From the NCBI RefSeq assembly GCF_009828925.2, contig NZ_WUTY02000001.1, positions 2,634,492 to 2,698,491 on the forward strand: a stretch of DNA of 64,000 nucleotides, in the 5' to 3' direction. Positions 54,916 to 63,409 of this stretch are shown piece by piece. The DNA comes from Methylicorpusculum oleiharenae. GTDB taxonomy: Bacteria > Pseudomonadota > Gammaproteobacteria > Methylococcales > Methylomonadaceae. The notes beneath the pieces are model-generated. The model was not told the DNA's origin. It was given only the letters and a program-made list of their open reading frames with translations, and did not search any database. Each line of letters opens with the position of its first letter. Position 1 is the stretch's first letter. The position numbers were made by a program, and so were the translations under genes.

Positions 54916-55880
54916 AAGTAAGCTCAGGGTAGGTATATGTGATTGAGATTTTTTAAGAACGGTATGAAATAATGCATATTCTGATGAGATATGCCACCGA
55001 TTGATTTAAATATCAAAACCGCCAGGCATACCGATTGATACCCAGCTTTGGTCGGCCCCTGTCGGCCAAAAGCTGCCCGCCGTTTAAGCTCAATTGACGG
55101 CAGCAATAAACCTGAAAGCTGCCCTTCAGCAACCACCCAATATGTTTAAAATATCGGGCATTATGTTAAATAATTTTCAGGGGTAGTAGATAGGTTCTTT
55201 TTGTATAATGTTTGGGTGTTTTAAAGCCCATGACAGCCACTAAAAAAAAGGGAGTTGTTTTCAACGTTAGACAAAAGGGTTCAAACTGTCTAATGTCCGT
55301 AAACCGTTCTTAAATTCATAATGGTTTTGTGTAAAATCGGAGTTTGAAGACCAATAAGAACGAAAACGTACACTAGGTGCGTTTAATAAAACGACAGAAA
55401 TGTTTCATAGAATTTTCATGAAAGCCTTATACAATAAGATTTTCAGCCCGTTTTCGACTTCCCAAAAGTAGCCTGTTCTGACCGTGGAATTTTTAGGAGA
55501 TTTAAACTGCCAGATCATTTCATTCCAAGAACTAAAGAGTTTGTGTTGAATATCGAGCAACGGAGAGGCTCACAGAGCAACGCTATCTCAGTACTTAGTC
55601 CCAATGTTATCGTTAGTTAGTCCGCGTAACTTACAATAGCGATTGGTTATAAATCCTATGAAACATTTCTGTCGTTTGACTAAACGCATCCAATGTAGAT
55701 AGATAACGCCGCTTGCGTCATGAAATCTGTCATTTTTGTAGACTATTTTGGTAAATTTTGCAATTATCACTAGCAGTACCAGTTCGATAGGTGGCACCGT
55801 GACAACTACGAACACAACATTTCCCTCACTGAACCCTTAAAGATTTTGCAGACCATCAGGTGCAGGAGAGTGATTAGAGC
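54916..55880. other. Gene-poor stretch with a MITE-like element
   Basis: Nearly 1 kb without a supported gene, holding the inverted-repeat element 55377-55689. Base composition changes near its right end, from AT-rich to the GC-rich caspase block. Confidence 0.45.
55377..55689. mobile_element. MITE-like element with 33-bp terminal inverted repeats
   Basis: 55377-55409 and 55657-55689 are reverse complements at 30 of 33 bases, centred on ACGACAGAAATGTTTCAT. The 247-bp interior has no gene. Similarity may extend a few bases outward. A small non-autonomous element is the likely explanation. Confidence 0.6.
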
Positions 55881-56018
55881 ATGTCGAGCGAGTATGTCCG
55901 CGACTTGATGCACAACGATCAAGTCAGGCAAGCGGGCTTGTCCTCCTTCGAAGTTTGTCAACAGGTCCCGAGCGGGGCTACCCATTTGTGCCGTGTGCAC
56001 GTGACATCAGGAGATTGA
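55881..56018 (+). pseudogene. Possible ParD-type antitoxin fragment
   Basis: 45 codons, reading MSSEYVRDLMHNDQVRQAGL. SEYVRDL followed by DQ is typical of the middle of ParD-type antitoxins. Upstream ribbon-helix-helix and downstream toxin are missing. The call rests on one short motif. Confidence 0.3.
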
Positions 56019-56022
56019 AGCC

Positions 56023-56205
56023 ATGACCATCGAGACTATCCCCGGCAGCGACAGCCGCTATTTCCTCATCAGCTTCGACAAAGACGGCCGGGAGCGCACC
56101 GATGACCCCCATGCCCTGACGGGCCGGCTGAGCGACTCGGTGGTGGAGGAACTCGCCGCCAACCCGATCACAGATGCGGTAAATGTCAACGTAGTTGTCG
56201 CATGA
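56023..56205 (+). pseudogene. 5' end of an alpha/beta-hydrolase-like gene cut by IS
   Basis: AGGAG precedes the ATG. MTIETIPGSDSRYFLISFDK to EELAANPITD is the N-terminus of alpha/beta-hydrolase-like proteins that accompany caspase-like peptidases, where ITD is normally followed by the strand and turn leading to the catalytic loop. The gene ends at the left IS border (56184), and the last nine residues come from the IS. The remainder of the gene is missing, and no target duplication is seen, so an IS-associated deletion has removed it. Confidence 0.55.
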
Positions 56206-56213
56206 GTTGAAAA

Positions 56214-57311
56214 TTAATGAACGGTAGTGTCGGTATTTTTTACCGCACTATCGCTCGGTTTATCGGGATTTAAACAGACTTCTGCCTGCCATTCCCAGTT
56301 TCGGGTATTACGACTCCAGCGCTCCGGTTTTTTGGCTTTAGCGGCCTCGTAAACGGCCTTGCGTTGCTTCAGGATCGCCCGATCTTCACCCCTGTGGCGT
56401 TGCTCAGGCGTTACAAATTGAATGCCACTATGCCGATGCTCATGGTTGTACCAGGCGACAAAGTCGGTTACCCAGTCCCTGGCGGCGGTGACCGAGGCAA
56501 ACGGTTGGGTCGGATACTGGGCGTCGTATTTCAGCGTTTTAAACAACGACTCGGAATACGGGTTGTCGTTACTCACCGCCGGGCGACTCCGTGAGGGTGT
56601 GACGCCAAGCTGCTGCAAGGTTGCCAGCAGCGTTGCCCCTTTCATCGGGCTGCCGTTGTCGGAATGTAACACCAACTGGTGCGGTGGAATCCCTTCTCGT
56701 TGGCAGAGATCCGTGATCAGATCGGCCGCCAGTTCGCTGTTTTCTTGTTCATAAACTTGCCAGCCGACAATCTTGCGACTGAAGATATCCATGAACAGAT
56801 ACAGATAGAAAAACTGGCCTTTGATGAGGCTGGTCAAATAGGTGATATCCCAACTCACCAGTTGTTTCGGTGCCGTCGCGATGAGGGCTTTCGGCTTACT
56901 ACGCTCGACCGATGGACGGCAGGCATGACGGTGTTTGACTTGTTTCGCCTCGCGAAAAATGCGGTAAATCGTCGACTCCGAGGCATAATACTCGCCGCGT
57001 TCGGCCAACATCGGCACGATCTGATGCGGTGTTTTGTCTTTGAACTCATCGCTGTTGGCTAGGGCTAATACCTGAGCGCGTTCTTCGTCACTCAAACGAT
57101 TACAAGGCACGTGTTGACGGCGCGTGCGACCGTCAACCGGCACGGCTTCGGGACGTTGCCAACGTTGTAATGTGCGTAGCGGTAGCCCCATCACCTCGGC
57201 AGCTTTGGCTTTACGGGCTCCGTGATCAAACGCTTCGTTAAATAAGGTGAGTAAATGGGTGCGTTCTGCAAGAGGGATCATGGCGCCTTTTCCTCCCAGA
57301 ACGCGTGGCAC
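56214..57311 (-). CDS. IS3-family OrfB (second IS type)
   Basis: 365 residues with the rve core: VSWDITYLTS (Asp), VLHSDNGSPMKG (Asp) and SNDNPYSESLFKTLKYDAQY (Glu). It opens in the -1 frame relative to orfA around the A7 run at 57311-57317; GTG at 57311 is the nominal first codon, but the protein is more likely made by frameshifting. Confidence 0.88.
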   Translation of the reverse strand: MPRVLGGKGAMIPLAERTHLLTLFNEAFDHGARKAKAAEVMGLPLRTLQRWQRPEAVPVDGRTRRQHVPCNRLSDEERAQVLALANSDEFKDKTPHQIVPMLAERGEYYASESTIYRIFREAKQVKHRHACRPSVERSKPKALIATAPKQLVSWDITYLTSLIKGQFFYLYLFMDIFSRKIVGWQVYEQENSELAADLITDLCQREGIPPHQLVLHSDNGSPMKGATLLATLQQLGVTPSRSRPAVSNDNPYSESLFKTLKYDAQYPTQPFASVTAARDWVTDFVAWYNHEHRHSGIQFVTPEQRHRGEDRAILKQRKAVYEAAKAKKPERWSRNTRNWEWQAEVCLNPDKPSDSAVKNTDTTVH

Positions 57312-57772
57312 TTTTTTTGAAGAATCAACAAAGCGGCGGCTTCTGCCAAGGCTTTCTCCTTGCGTTGCAGGTCTTTCTTCAGTTGTGCAATCTCGTTCTC
57401 CAAGGGTTTCAAGGCTTTCCTTGAGACTTGGCTGGGTTCGGTGGCCTCAAGAGGTTTAATAAAGTCTTGTTGCCACGTTTGCAGGTGATGGGTAAACAAG
57501 CCTCGTTCACGGCAAAAGGCATTGAGTGCTTCGCCTTCCAAGCCCGCGCTGGCTAGCAAGGCTTCAAACCGTTGTTCCCGAGTCCAGTCTTTAGGACGTT
57601 GTTGATTCATAGTGTTTGTTGTTGATTTGGATCGTGTCTGTTTAAGCCAGCCTTTCAGAGTAAACACACTGATAGTCAATTCATCGGCAATCGATTGAAT
57701 ACTTTTATCACCGCGTTGCAATACTTTACTCAGGGCTTGCTGTTTAAATTCTTCACTATAACGGGTTTGCAT
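57278..57772 (-). CDS. IS3-family OrfA (second IS type)
   Basis: 164 residues. A helix-turn-helix lies at the start (YSEEFKQQALSKVLQRGDKS, then VFTLKGWLKQ), and a coiled coil with leucine heptads at about 117-150 (LENEIAQLKKDLQRKEKAL). Confidence 0.85.
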   Translation of the reverse strand: MQTRYSEEFKQQALSKVLQRGDKSIQSIADELTISVFTLKGWLKQTRSKSTTNTMNQQRPKDWTREQRFEALLASAGLEGEALNAFCRERGLFTHHLQTWQQDFIKPLEATEPSQVSRKALKPLENEIAQLKKDLQRKEKALAEAAALLILQKKCHAFWEEKAP

Positions 57773-57848
57773 TTTGTACCTCTATAAAATTTTAGAGGCG
57801 ACAACTATCCTGACACTGAGGGCTACCTAACTACTACAGGAGCCACTC

Positions 57849-59315
57849 ATGCCAGACCAACAGCCCGAAAACCTGCTCTATTTCAACGGTATCAATGGCG
57901 ACAACGGCGACTTCCAACTGCCGCCGATGACCGCGGCCGAGCTCACCGCCTTCATCAAGGGCGAGGGCAAGCCCGAGAACCTGAACGAACTGCGCTACCG
58001 AACCCAGACCCGTGGCATGAAGCATCTGGGGGTCCGTGAGGGCGTGGATCCCAAACGCCTGGACCAGACTGGCTGGGGCCTGATCCTGGCCCATGACGCT
58101 GACCCGGCCATCAAGGAAGCCTTGGCCCCGCTCCTGGATCTTCGCGCCGCCCAGGCGGGGGAGCGCTTCCGGGTCTACGAGGGAGCCACGGGACACCGGC
58201 CGGACGAAACCAAGTCGGCCTTCCTGGCCCGTCACAAGGTGGGCCCCGGCCCCGCGGACCCCGACAAGGTGCCTTATTATCTCCTGATCTGCGGCAGCCC
58301 CGAGCGGATCCCCTTCCGTTTCCAGTCCCAGCTCGATGTCCAGTATGCTGTGGGGCGCATCCATTTCGAAACGCTGGACGAATACGCCCACTATGCCCGC
58401 AGTGTCGTGGAGTCCGAGACCCGCCCGCTAAAGGTCGCGCGCCTGGTGCGCTTCTTCGGCGTCGCCAATCCCATGGATCAGGCCACAAGCTTAAGCGCCA
58501 AGCATCTGGTGACACCCCTCAAGGATAAGCTGAGCGCCGAACTAGCCGATTGGACCTTCGGCGCGGTGATGGGGGAGGAGGCCACCAAGTCCAGGCTGGG
58601 GCGCCTGCTCGGGGGCGACGAGACCCCGGCCCTCCTCTTCACCGCCAGCCACGGCATGGAGTTTCCCCTGGGCAGCCCGCGCCAGTTACCGCACCAGGGG
58701 GCGCTCCTATGCCAGGACTGGCCGGGTCCCGGCACTCATCGGGGACCGATCCCTCCGGACTATTATTTCGCGGGCGATGACTTGACCGCCGACACCAACC
58801 TACGGGGACTCATCGCCTTCTTCTTCGCCTGCTACGGGGCGGGTACCCCAGACCTGGACGACTTTGCCAAGCAGGCCTTCAAGGACCGCAGCCCGATTGC
58901 TCCTAAGCCCTTTATGGCCGCGCTGCCGACCCGAATGCTCGGCCTGCCCCGAGGCGGGGCGCTCGCGGCGATCGGGCACGTGGAGCGGGCCTGGACTTAC
59001 TCCTTCCGATGGGAGAAGGCGGGCGACCAGACAGAGGTCTTCCGCAGCACCTTGCACCGCCTGCTGGATGGGTACCCGGTGGGCTCGGCCCTAGAGTACT
59101 TCAACGAGCGTTATGCGGAACTCTCGACGGTCCTGACCGACGAGCTGGAGGAGATCGAATTCGGAAAGCAGTCCGACCCCTATGAGCTCGCCGGGATCTG
59201 GACCGCCAACAACGACGCCCGCGGCTATTCCCTGATTGGAGACCCGGCGGTGCGCCTGCCGGTGGCGCAACCCGGAGAGGACCCGCAGGCGCGTCGGCCA
59301 ATGGATGTGGTGTAG
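57849..59315 (+). CDS. Caspase-like (C25/CHAT-type) cysteine peptidase
   Basis: 488 residues with a catalytic-dyad layout: FTASHGMEFPLG (His268) and FFFACYGAGTPD (Cys328), about 60 apart as in clan CD peptidases. The N-terminal 140 residues are a separate domain. AGGAG precedes the start. Its codon use and GC content (high) differ from most of the island. Caspase-like proteases of this kind act as effectors of bacterial immune systems; the usual partner, an alpha/beta-hydrolase gene, survives only as a fragment upstream of the IS. Confidence 0.75.
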   Translation: MPDQQPENLLYFNGINGDNGDFQLPPMTAAELTAFIKGEGKPENLNELRYRTQTRGMKHLGVREGVDPKRLDQTGWGLILAHDADPAIKEALAPLLDLRAAQAGERFRVYEGATGHRPDETKSAFLARHKVGPGPADPDKVPYYLLICGSPERIPFRFQSQLDVQYAVGRIHFETLDEYAHYARSVVESETRPLKVARLVRFFGVANPMDQATSLSAKHLVTPLKDKLSAELADWTFGAVMGEEATKSRLGRLLGGDETPALLFTASHGMEFPLGSPRQLPHQGALLCQDWPGPGTHRGPIPPDYYFAGDDLTADTNLRGLIAFFFACYGAGTPDLDDFAKQAFKDRSPIAPKPFMAALPTRMLGLPRGGALAAIGHVERAWTYSFRWEKAGDQTEVFRSTLHRLLDGYPVGSALEYFNERYAELSTVLTDELEEIEFGKQSDPYELAGIWTANNDARGYSLIGDPAVRLPVAQPGEDPQARRPMDVV

Positions 59316-59340
59316 AGGAGGTTGCTAATCAACAAAAGGC

Positions 59341-59478
59341 GCTAAAGTCCCACGCGATTTAGTAGCAAAGCTTCCGGAGGACGGCGATTATCATCTGTAT
59401 GTGGTGATGGATGCCGATCAGGCGCGGATTGGCCGATTGATTCGATTCATACTGGCGTTATCCAAGGAGACGCGATGA
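59341..59478 (+). pseudogene. Fragment of a GC-rich conserved gene
   Basis: An open stretch that reads AKVPRDLVAKLPEDGDYHLY and then VVMDADQARIGRLIRFILAL SKETR before TGA, with a stop just upstream and no start. Its protein-like pattern (GDY...DQARIGRLIRF) suggests the C-terminus of a conserved domain following the caspase-like gene. Family not identified. Confidence 0.4.
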
Positions 59479-59613
59479 ATCCAGGGTGTACATCGCGTAC
59501 CTTAAACCATACTCCGACATGGAGCGTATTTAATTTCAGACTTTCATTCTTCAAACGACCAGTATTTCGGTTTTTTCATCCGGTTAAAACTTATTCTAAT
59601 TAAGTGTCCGTGC

Positions 59614-60211
59614 ATGCAAGTAAAAATACCCGCCTTTTTCGCCATCGCTTTTTTAAGTTTAATATCGGACAACGTTATTGCCCACAACAATAGCCCATCC
59701 TCAACCCCCCCATATGGACGGTGTACCCGAGGTCGTGTCCCGCAGTTCGGGTGAAGTTGAAGTGCGTATGCCGGGTGGTTGCGTCGCGCTTTACGATAAA
59801 AGCGGAGGGCTTATCACCCGCGGCAGCAGTTACAGCACAAGCGATCGTAGCCGCGCCGATAAGGCCGTTGCGTCTTACCTACGCGAACAGGGTGTTAGCG
59901 TCAATAGCCATAGCGGCGACCAAAATCACGAAATACCGCCCGCAACCAGCAACGACTTTGCCGATGGGCTTGCCGGCGGACCGGACTTTTGGGAGGTAAT
60001 AGAATTAGCTCCTGGCGACGCGCTTAACCTGAGGTCGAAGCCTTCCGCCAAAGCCGGTGTGGTCGTTGGTTTGCTCAGCGGAACCGTGCTGCGCAATCAC
60101 GGTTGCAAAATGCAGGGTGGCCAGCGTTGGTGCCAGGTATCTATGCGCGACGATCCCAGCCGCCGCGGCTGGGTTGCCGGACGCTATCTGCGTGAATCGT
60201 CTCAGCAATAG
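59614..60211 (+). pseudogene. Secreted SH3-domain protein, frameshifted at a C7 tract
   Basis: Starts at ATG 59614 with MQVKIPAFFAIAFLSLISDN then VIAHNN, a clear signal peptide (possible cut near VIA), but the frame changes at the run of seven C (59705-59711). Deleting one C joins it in frame to HMDGVPEVVSRSSGEVEVRM and the C-terminal SH3 domain (NLRSKPSAKAGVVVGLLSGT, then GWVAGRYL). The downstream frame reads unbroken to 60211. Either a mutation, an assembly error, or a phase-variable homopolymer. The SH3 domain would bind peptidoglycan or a periplasmic partner. Confidence 0.6.
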
Positions 60212-61040
60212 GGTGATCAAGCGATCGTAGACGAGGCATGGAAAGAACCTCACACTGTTGAAGGCGGGGTCTATTTTTTCACGATCGTCGATCCCTTAAA
60301 GGCCGAGCCGAACTGTGGATACGCTTGAGGTGGTTCTGGTCATCTGTGCTTTTATCGGCACCGAAACGTTCATAACCAGGCGCTTCACATATCGATGAGA
60401 TCAGTTTCGATTGATTGTGTAAAATTTATGACTGTCTGTAACTTAACAGAAGTGCCAGTTGGTTCGCTAATACAACTGTCCGCTTTCCGAGAAGAACCGG
60501 ACGGTAAGTTATTGGGAGCCTATGACCGGTTTGGGTCGATTGCAGCAATTCGCTCATTCAAAAGCCCTCAACATCTACCGACGCAATCATGCCGGAATCG
60601 GTGGCAGAATGTCTTTCGGAACTGGTGGCTGTTTTGGTTCGGAATACGGATAAGTAATCAATCACCTGTGGAATCAAAGTGCTTAACGAATAGATATACT
60701 GCGCGCGGTCACATTTGCGGATAATGAAATGAGTAGACCTCAATAATAGCGATGGATAGCCAAGCTTTGAAATCCGCAATCCTGACCGTTCGAGGTATTT
60801 CAGTCAAGATTGTTGCGCTAAGAACCTATCTTGCTGGAACAGGGATGAAAATTTCAACTTCGTGGATGAAGTCGTTCGGCTGCACTTAGCAGACCTGGTG
60901 ACGGAAAAGGTGAAAATTCATAACAGGCATGTTGTCCAGAACGAGATGCTCTCTTCAATTGACGAAGCGCTTGCAGCCCACTAAGCTGGATGGCCTATCA
61001 AGCTCAGAAATTGAGCACACATTTGACGAGGATACCAATC
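60212..61040. other. No confident gene
   Basis: 829 bp without a supported intact gene. A stretch ending at 60982 reads NFNFVDEVVRLHLADLVTEK and then VKIHNRHVVQNEMLSSIDEA, which looks coding in part, but lacks a start in frame and is unrecognised; probably the 3' relic of a gene. Confidence 0.35.
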
Positions 61041-61439
61041 ATGGCTATTGTCGCTCCTGTAACAGCTCTAACAATGATCGCATTACTACCGATTTACATA
61101 GGTCTAGCTTTTCGAGTTATTAAAAAGCGACGGGAATTCAAAGTACCGGTCGGCACGGGGAACCAGTCAGAACTGGAAACTGCTATCAGAGTCCATGGCA
61201 ATTTCTCAGAGTACGTGCCCTTCTTCTTGCTGTTACTGCTGGTAGCCGAGATCAATCAAGCGCCGATTTGGTTACTGACGTTAGGTGCGTTGATGATGAT
61301 TGCAGGGCGATTGATTCATGCCATAGCCATCCCAGCGGGAGACATACCCAAAAGGATAATAGGCATGCAATTAACCTTTATTGCCATGGTCACTGCTGCC
61401 ATCACCAATCTTGTTCCGTTTGTTTTGGCCCTTTTCTGA
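61041..61439 (+). CDS. MAPEG-family membrane protein
   Basis: 132 residues with four membrane helices and the MAPEG signature GNQSELETAIRVHGNFSEYV. The start at 61041 is set by GAGGA 8 bases upstream. The family includes glutathione-dependent peroxidases and transferases, so membrane-linked detoxification is plausible. It is cargo with no obvious link to the defence genes and closes the block next to the PIN/Phd pair. Confidence 0.87.
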   Translation: MAIVAPVTALTMIALLPIYIGLAFRVIKKRREFKVPVGTGNQSELETAIRVHGNFSEYVPFFLLLLLVAEINQAPIWLLTLGALMMIAGRLIHAIAIPAGDIPKRIIGMQLTFIAMVTAAITNLVPFVLALF

Positions 61440-61469
61440 GCTCCCAAGTTAAAGCAATACCAGTTATCA

Positions 61470-61973
61470 TCAGACAAGTGGCAAATAAATCTCAAGCGTA
61501 CTCACTTTATCCGAAGACACCCGTCGGAATCTTGGAAACAGCAAACTACCCATCAGGCCTGAAACCATAATGATTACAGGACCGAGAATAGAAATGTTTC
61601 GATAAGAATTCATATCAATCAAATGAGGATCGCCACTCAAGATTAAACTCGCTTTTCCATCAATAGCCAATTCTAAAAATTGATTATCTTTGGGATCTGG
61701 ACAATCTTTAATAGCTGAGCGGATTTTGATCAATTCTGTTGCTTGAGCCACAACTGTTAAAAGTTCCAAACGCATTTCATCCGTCAGGTATTTCTCAAAC
61801 TTGGCTCGGTAGATGACATCAATCAACTCGGCCAAAGTAGAATCAGAAGAGACTAACTGAAACTGTTTTAGAGTCAGTGAAAATTCCTTTTTGGAAATCG
61901 ACTTGGGTAAGATGGCAGCGCTGATCGCTAGACTGGTGTCGATTACTATACGTTTCGATTCAACGGTTGGCAT
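61470..61973 (-). CDS. PIN-family toxin (COG1569-type)
   Basis: 167 residues with PIN motifs: IVIDTSLAISAAI (first Asp), TLAELIDVIYRAKF (Glu), and DCPDPKDNQFLELAIDGKAS then LSGDPHLI (Asp residues), typical of the COG1569 putative toxin branch. The C-terminus after NISILGP is longer and more hydrophobic than usual, so a late frame change may have replaced the normal end. It is encoded 27 bp after the antitoxin stop. Confidence 0.8.
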   Translation of the reverse strand: MPTVESKRIVIDTSLAISAAILPKSISKKEFSLTLKQFQLVSSDSTLAELIDVIYRAKFEKYLTDEMRLELLTVVAQATELIKIRSAIKDCPDPKDNQFLELAIDGKASLILSGDPHLIDMNSYRNISILGPVIIMVSGLMGSLLFPRFRRVSSDKVSTLEIYLPLV

Positions 61974-62000
61974 GTACGAATGCGTTGATGTCCTCTTCGG

Positions 62001-62258
62001 TTAAGCCGTCTTGTTCGGCGGTATTGCCCAATTTTGTGAAAGCTGATCAAACGCTTTTACAGCAGTGTCACCTATCAAGGGCGACAACTCGCTAATCATT
62101 TTCATAACTTGCAGCAACGTTTTGGCTGGGTCTCCGGCAGTAGAAAGCATGACTGATACAGGTTTGCCGCGGCGCGTAATCAAAACCGGTTCCCGTTGCG
62201 ATGTATCGATAAATTCACCGAAGTGGTTTTGGGCATCTAATGAAGTCATCGTTCTCAT
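62001..62258 (-). CDS. Phd/YefM-family antitoxin
   Basis: 85 residues from ATG 62258 (GGAG upstream; the longer TTG form from 62279 is less likely). MTSLDAQNHFGEFIDTSQRE, then PVLITRRGKPVSVMLS, is the Phd/YefM DNA-binding fold. It pairs with the PIN toxin directly downstream; such a pair next to the att end would stabilise the island. Confidence 0.88.
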   Translation of the reverse strand: MRTMTSLDAQNHFGEFIDTSQREPVLITRRGKPVSVMLSTAGDPAKTLLQVMKMISELSPLIGDTAVKAFDQLSQNWAIPPNKTA

Positions 62259-62440
62259 ATCAACACTCCGATTTATCAAGCAACTGTTACAGCTATTATG
62301 GCTGTTTCATGGTTCGTCGCATTATCTTTAGCGAGGTTCCAGGCCGCCAAATTGACTAACGCGAAAGATTATTCATAACACTTAATTGATCGATCTGACC
62401 AATTCCAGTTCATCGCATTAAACACCTGTCTCATGGGAAA

Positions 62441-62461
62441 AACTACAGTAAAAACTACAGT
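62441..62461 (+). promoter_or_regulatory. Putative integrase arm-type sites, right end
   Basis: AACTACAGT at 62441 and 62453, the same 9-mer and 12-bp spacing as just inside the left att copy (1500 and 1512). About 120-140 bp from the right att repeat. Confidence 0.5.
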
Positions 62462-62578
62462 GGTTCATACTGCAGCTTACTACTTTTAACAACTTTACAC
62501 GACGCCACACTACTGATAAGCTGTTGTTTATAGGGAGTATTAAGTAGTATGCAGTTGCTTGATAGTTGTTTGAATCGA

Positions 62579-62627
62579 ACTTTTAATGCGATGGTCGTGC
62601 GTTCGAATCGCACACGACCCACCATCA
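62579..62627 (+). repeat. attR: Right att repeat (3' half of tRNA-Lys)
   Basis: Identical over 49 bases to 1385-1433, from the anticodon loop through CCA. The upstream sequence does not complete a tRNA-Lys gene. Confidence 0.85.
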
Positions 62628-62713
62628 ATAAATATATAAATCAACCAGTTAACTTGCTAGGGCGACTGGTTTTTTTGTGCTCAAAATTTCCTTGCGTGAC
62701 CCGGTATTAAATC

Positions 62714-63165
62714 TTAGCCAGCTTTTGTTCTTTTCAGCACGGTAAGAGAAACACCACTTTCCATGTCGCAAATGCTGTTAACAGCATCAGTCAATTCTTT
62801 CAGTTCAGCCGAAGAATAATGTGTCGTGATATCTCCCGTAGTATGATGCAAAAAAACTTTACGTGTTTCAAATGAACCCCCCCGCTGTTCTTAATCGTCT
62901 TCCAAAAGTGTGCTTCAAGTTATGAGGCCCCTTGTTGTAAGAACCATTGCAAGGAAGGTTTGCATTTTTCCACGCATTTTTCCATGCCGTGGTATGCATT
63001 CGCTCCAATCGCTTTTCTTTATATGGAAAAACATATTTGGGATTAAGCCCTCGCTGCCCCTCTACGACTGACTGAGCAATACGATTTAGCACCACAATTT
63101 GATCTTCCTTGTTTTTTGCGCCTGGCCAAACTCCATCGTCATAAGCTATCGGTTTACCGGGGGTT
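62714..63165 (-). pseudogene. Tyrosine integrase remnant of neighbouring element
   Basis: Reads PIAYDDGVWPGAKNKEDQIV, then HNLKHTFGRRLRTAGG. A G7 run shifts frame, after which SFETRKVFLHHTTGDITTHY carries the catalytic His/Tyr. The 5' half is missing. Its family (HDLKHTFGRRLR type) differs from the island's own integrase, so it stems from a second element in the same tRNA locus. Confidence 0.75.
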
Positions 63166-63409
63166 ATGAAAATCGATGTATTCAGAGCGTGGACTTAACG
63201 AGAATACCAATGGCCTGAAGGCGTTTGGGTTTGTGAGCGTTCACGCACGGCACCATTGCGGTGGCCATCGCCTGCGGGTGGATTTGTAGCCATATCACCT
63301 CCTATAGGTTAATAATATTGATCTTAATGAAAATACTACATAATCAAAAAGATCATGTAAATTGTTCAAAAAGTTGATTTATTCGCTAAAGTCTTTAGAA
63401 TGCAACGCT

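Larger units (their letters stand above)
56184..57815 (-). mobile_element. Second IS3-family insertion sequence
   Basis: 1632 bp with TGTCA...TAGTTGTCGC at both ends in inverted form. It differs completely from the other IS3 copies in proteins and ends. No obvious target duplication. Inserted between the hydrolase fragment and the caspase-like gene. Confidence 0.82.
1385..62627. mobile_element. Defence-carrying genomic island at tRNA-Lys
   Basis: A segment of about 61 kb bounded by 49-bp perfect direct repeats derived from the 3' half of a tRNA-Lys gene, with a tyrosine integrase gene starting 120 bp inside the left repeat. Repeated AACTACAGT-type sites with 12-bp periodicity lie just inside both ends. 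Cargo includes replication/partition-like genes (DUF3987, ParB, HUH Rep), several defence systems, toxin-antitoxin pairs and a recombination module. No relaxase or type IV secretion genes are present, so it is a non-conjugative island. The integrase is currently broken by an IS. Confidence 0.85.

Noticed and set aside
55806-56000. Minus-strand serine-recombinase-like frame (DLIVVHQVADILARH)
   Set aside because: A weak likeness to VVxKxDRLSR motifs only; catalytic serine and the remaining domains are absent, and the plus-strand reading fits ParD better.
60395-60724. 109-residue plus-strand frame
   Set aside because: Trp/Arg-rich C-terminus, no ribosome-binding site, and no recognisable domain; probably chance.
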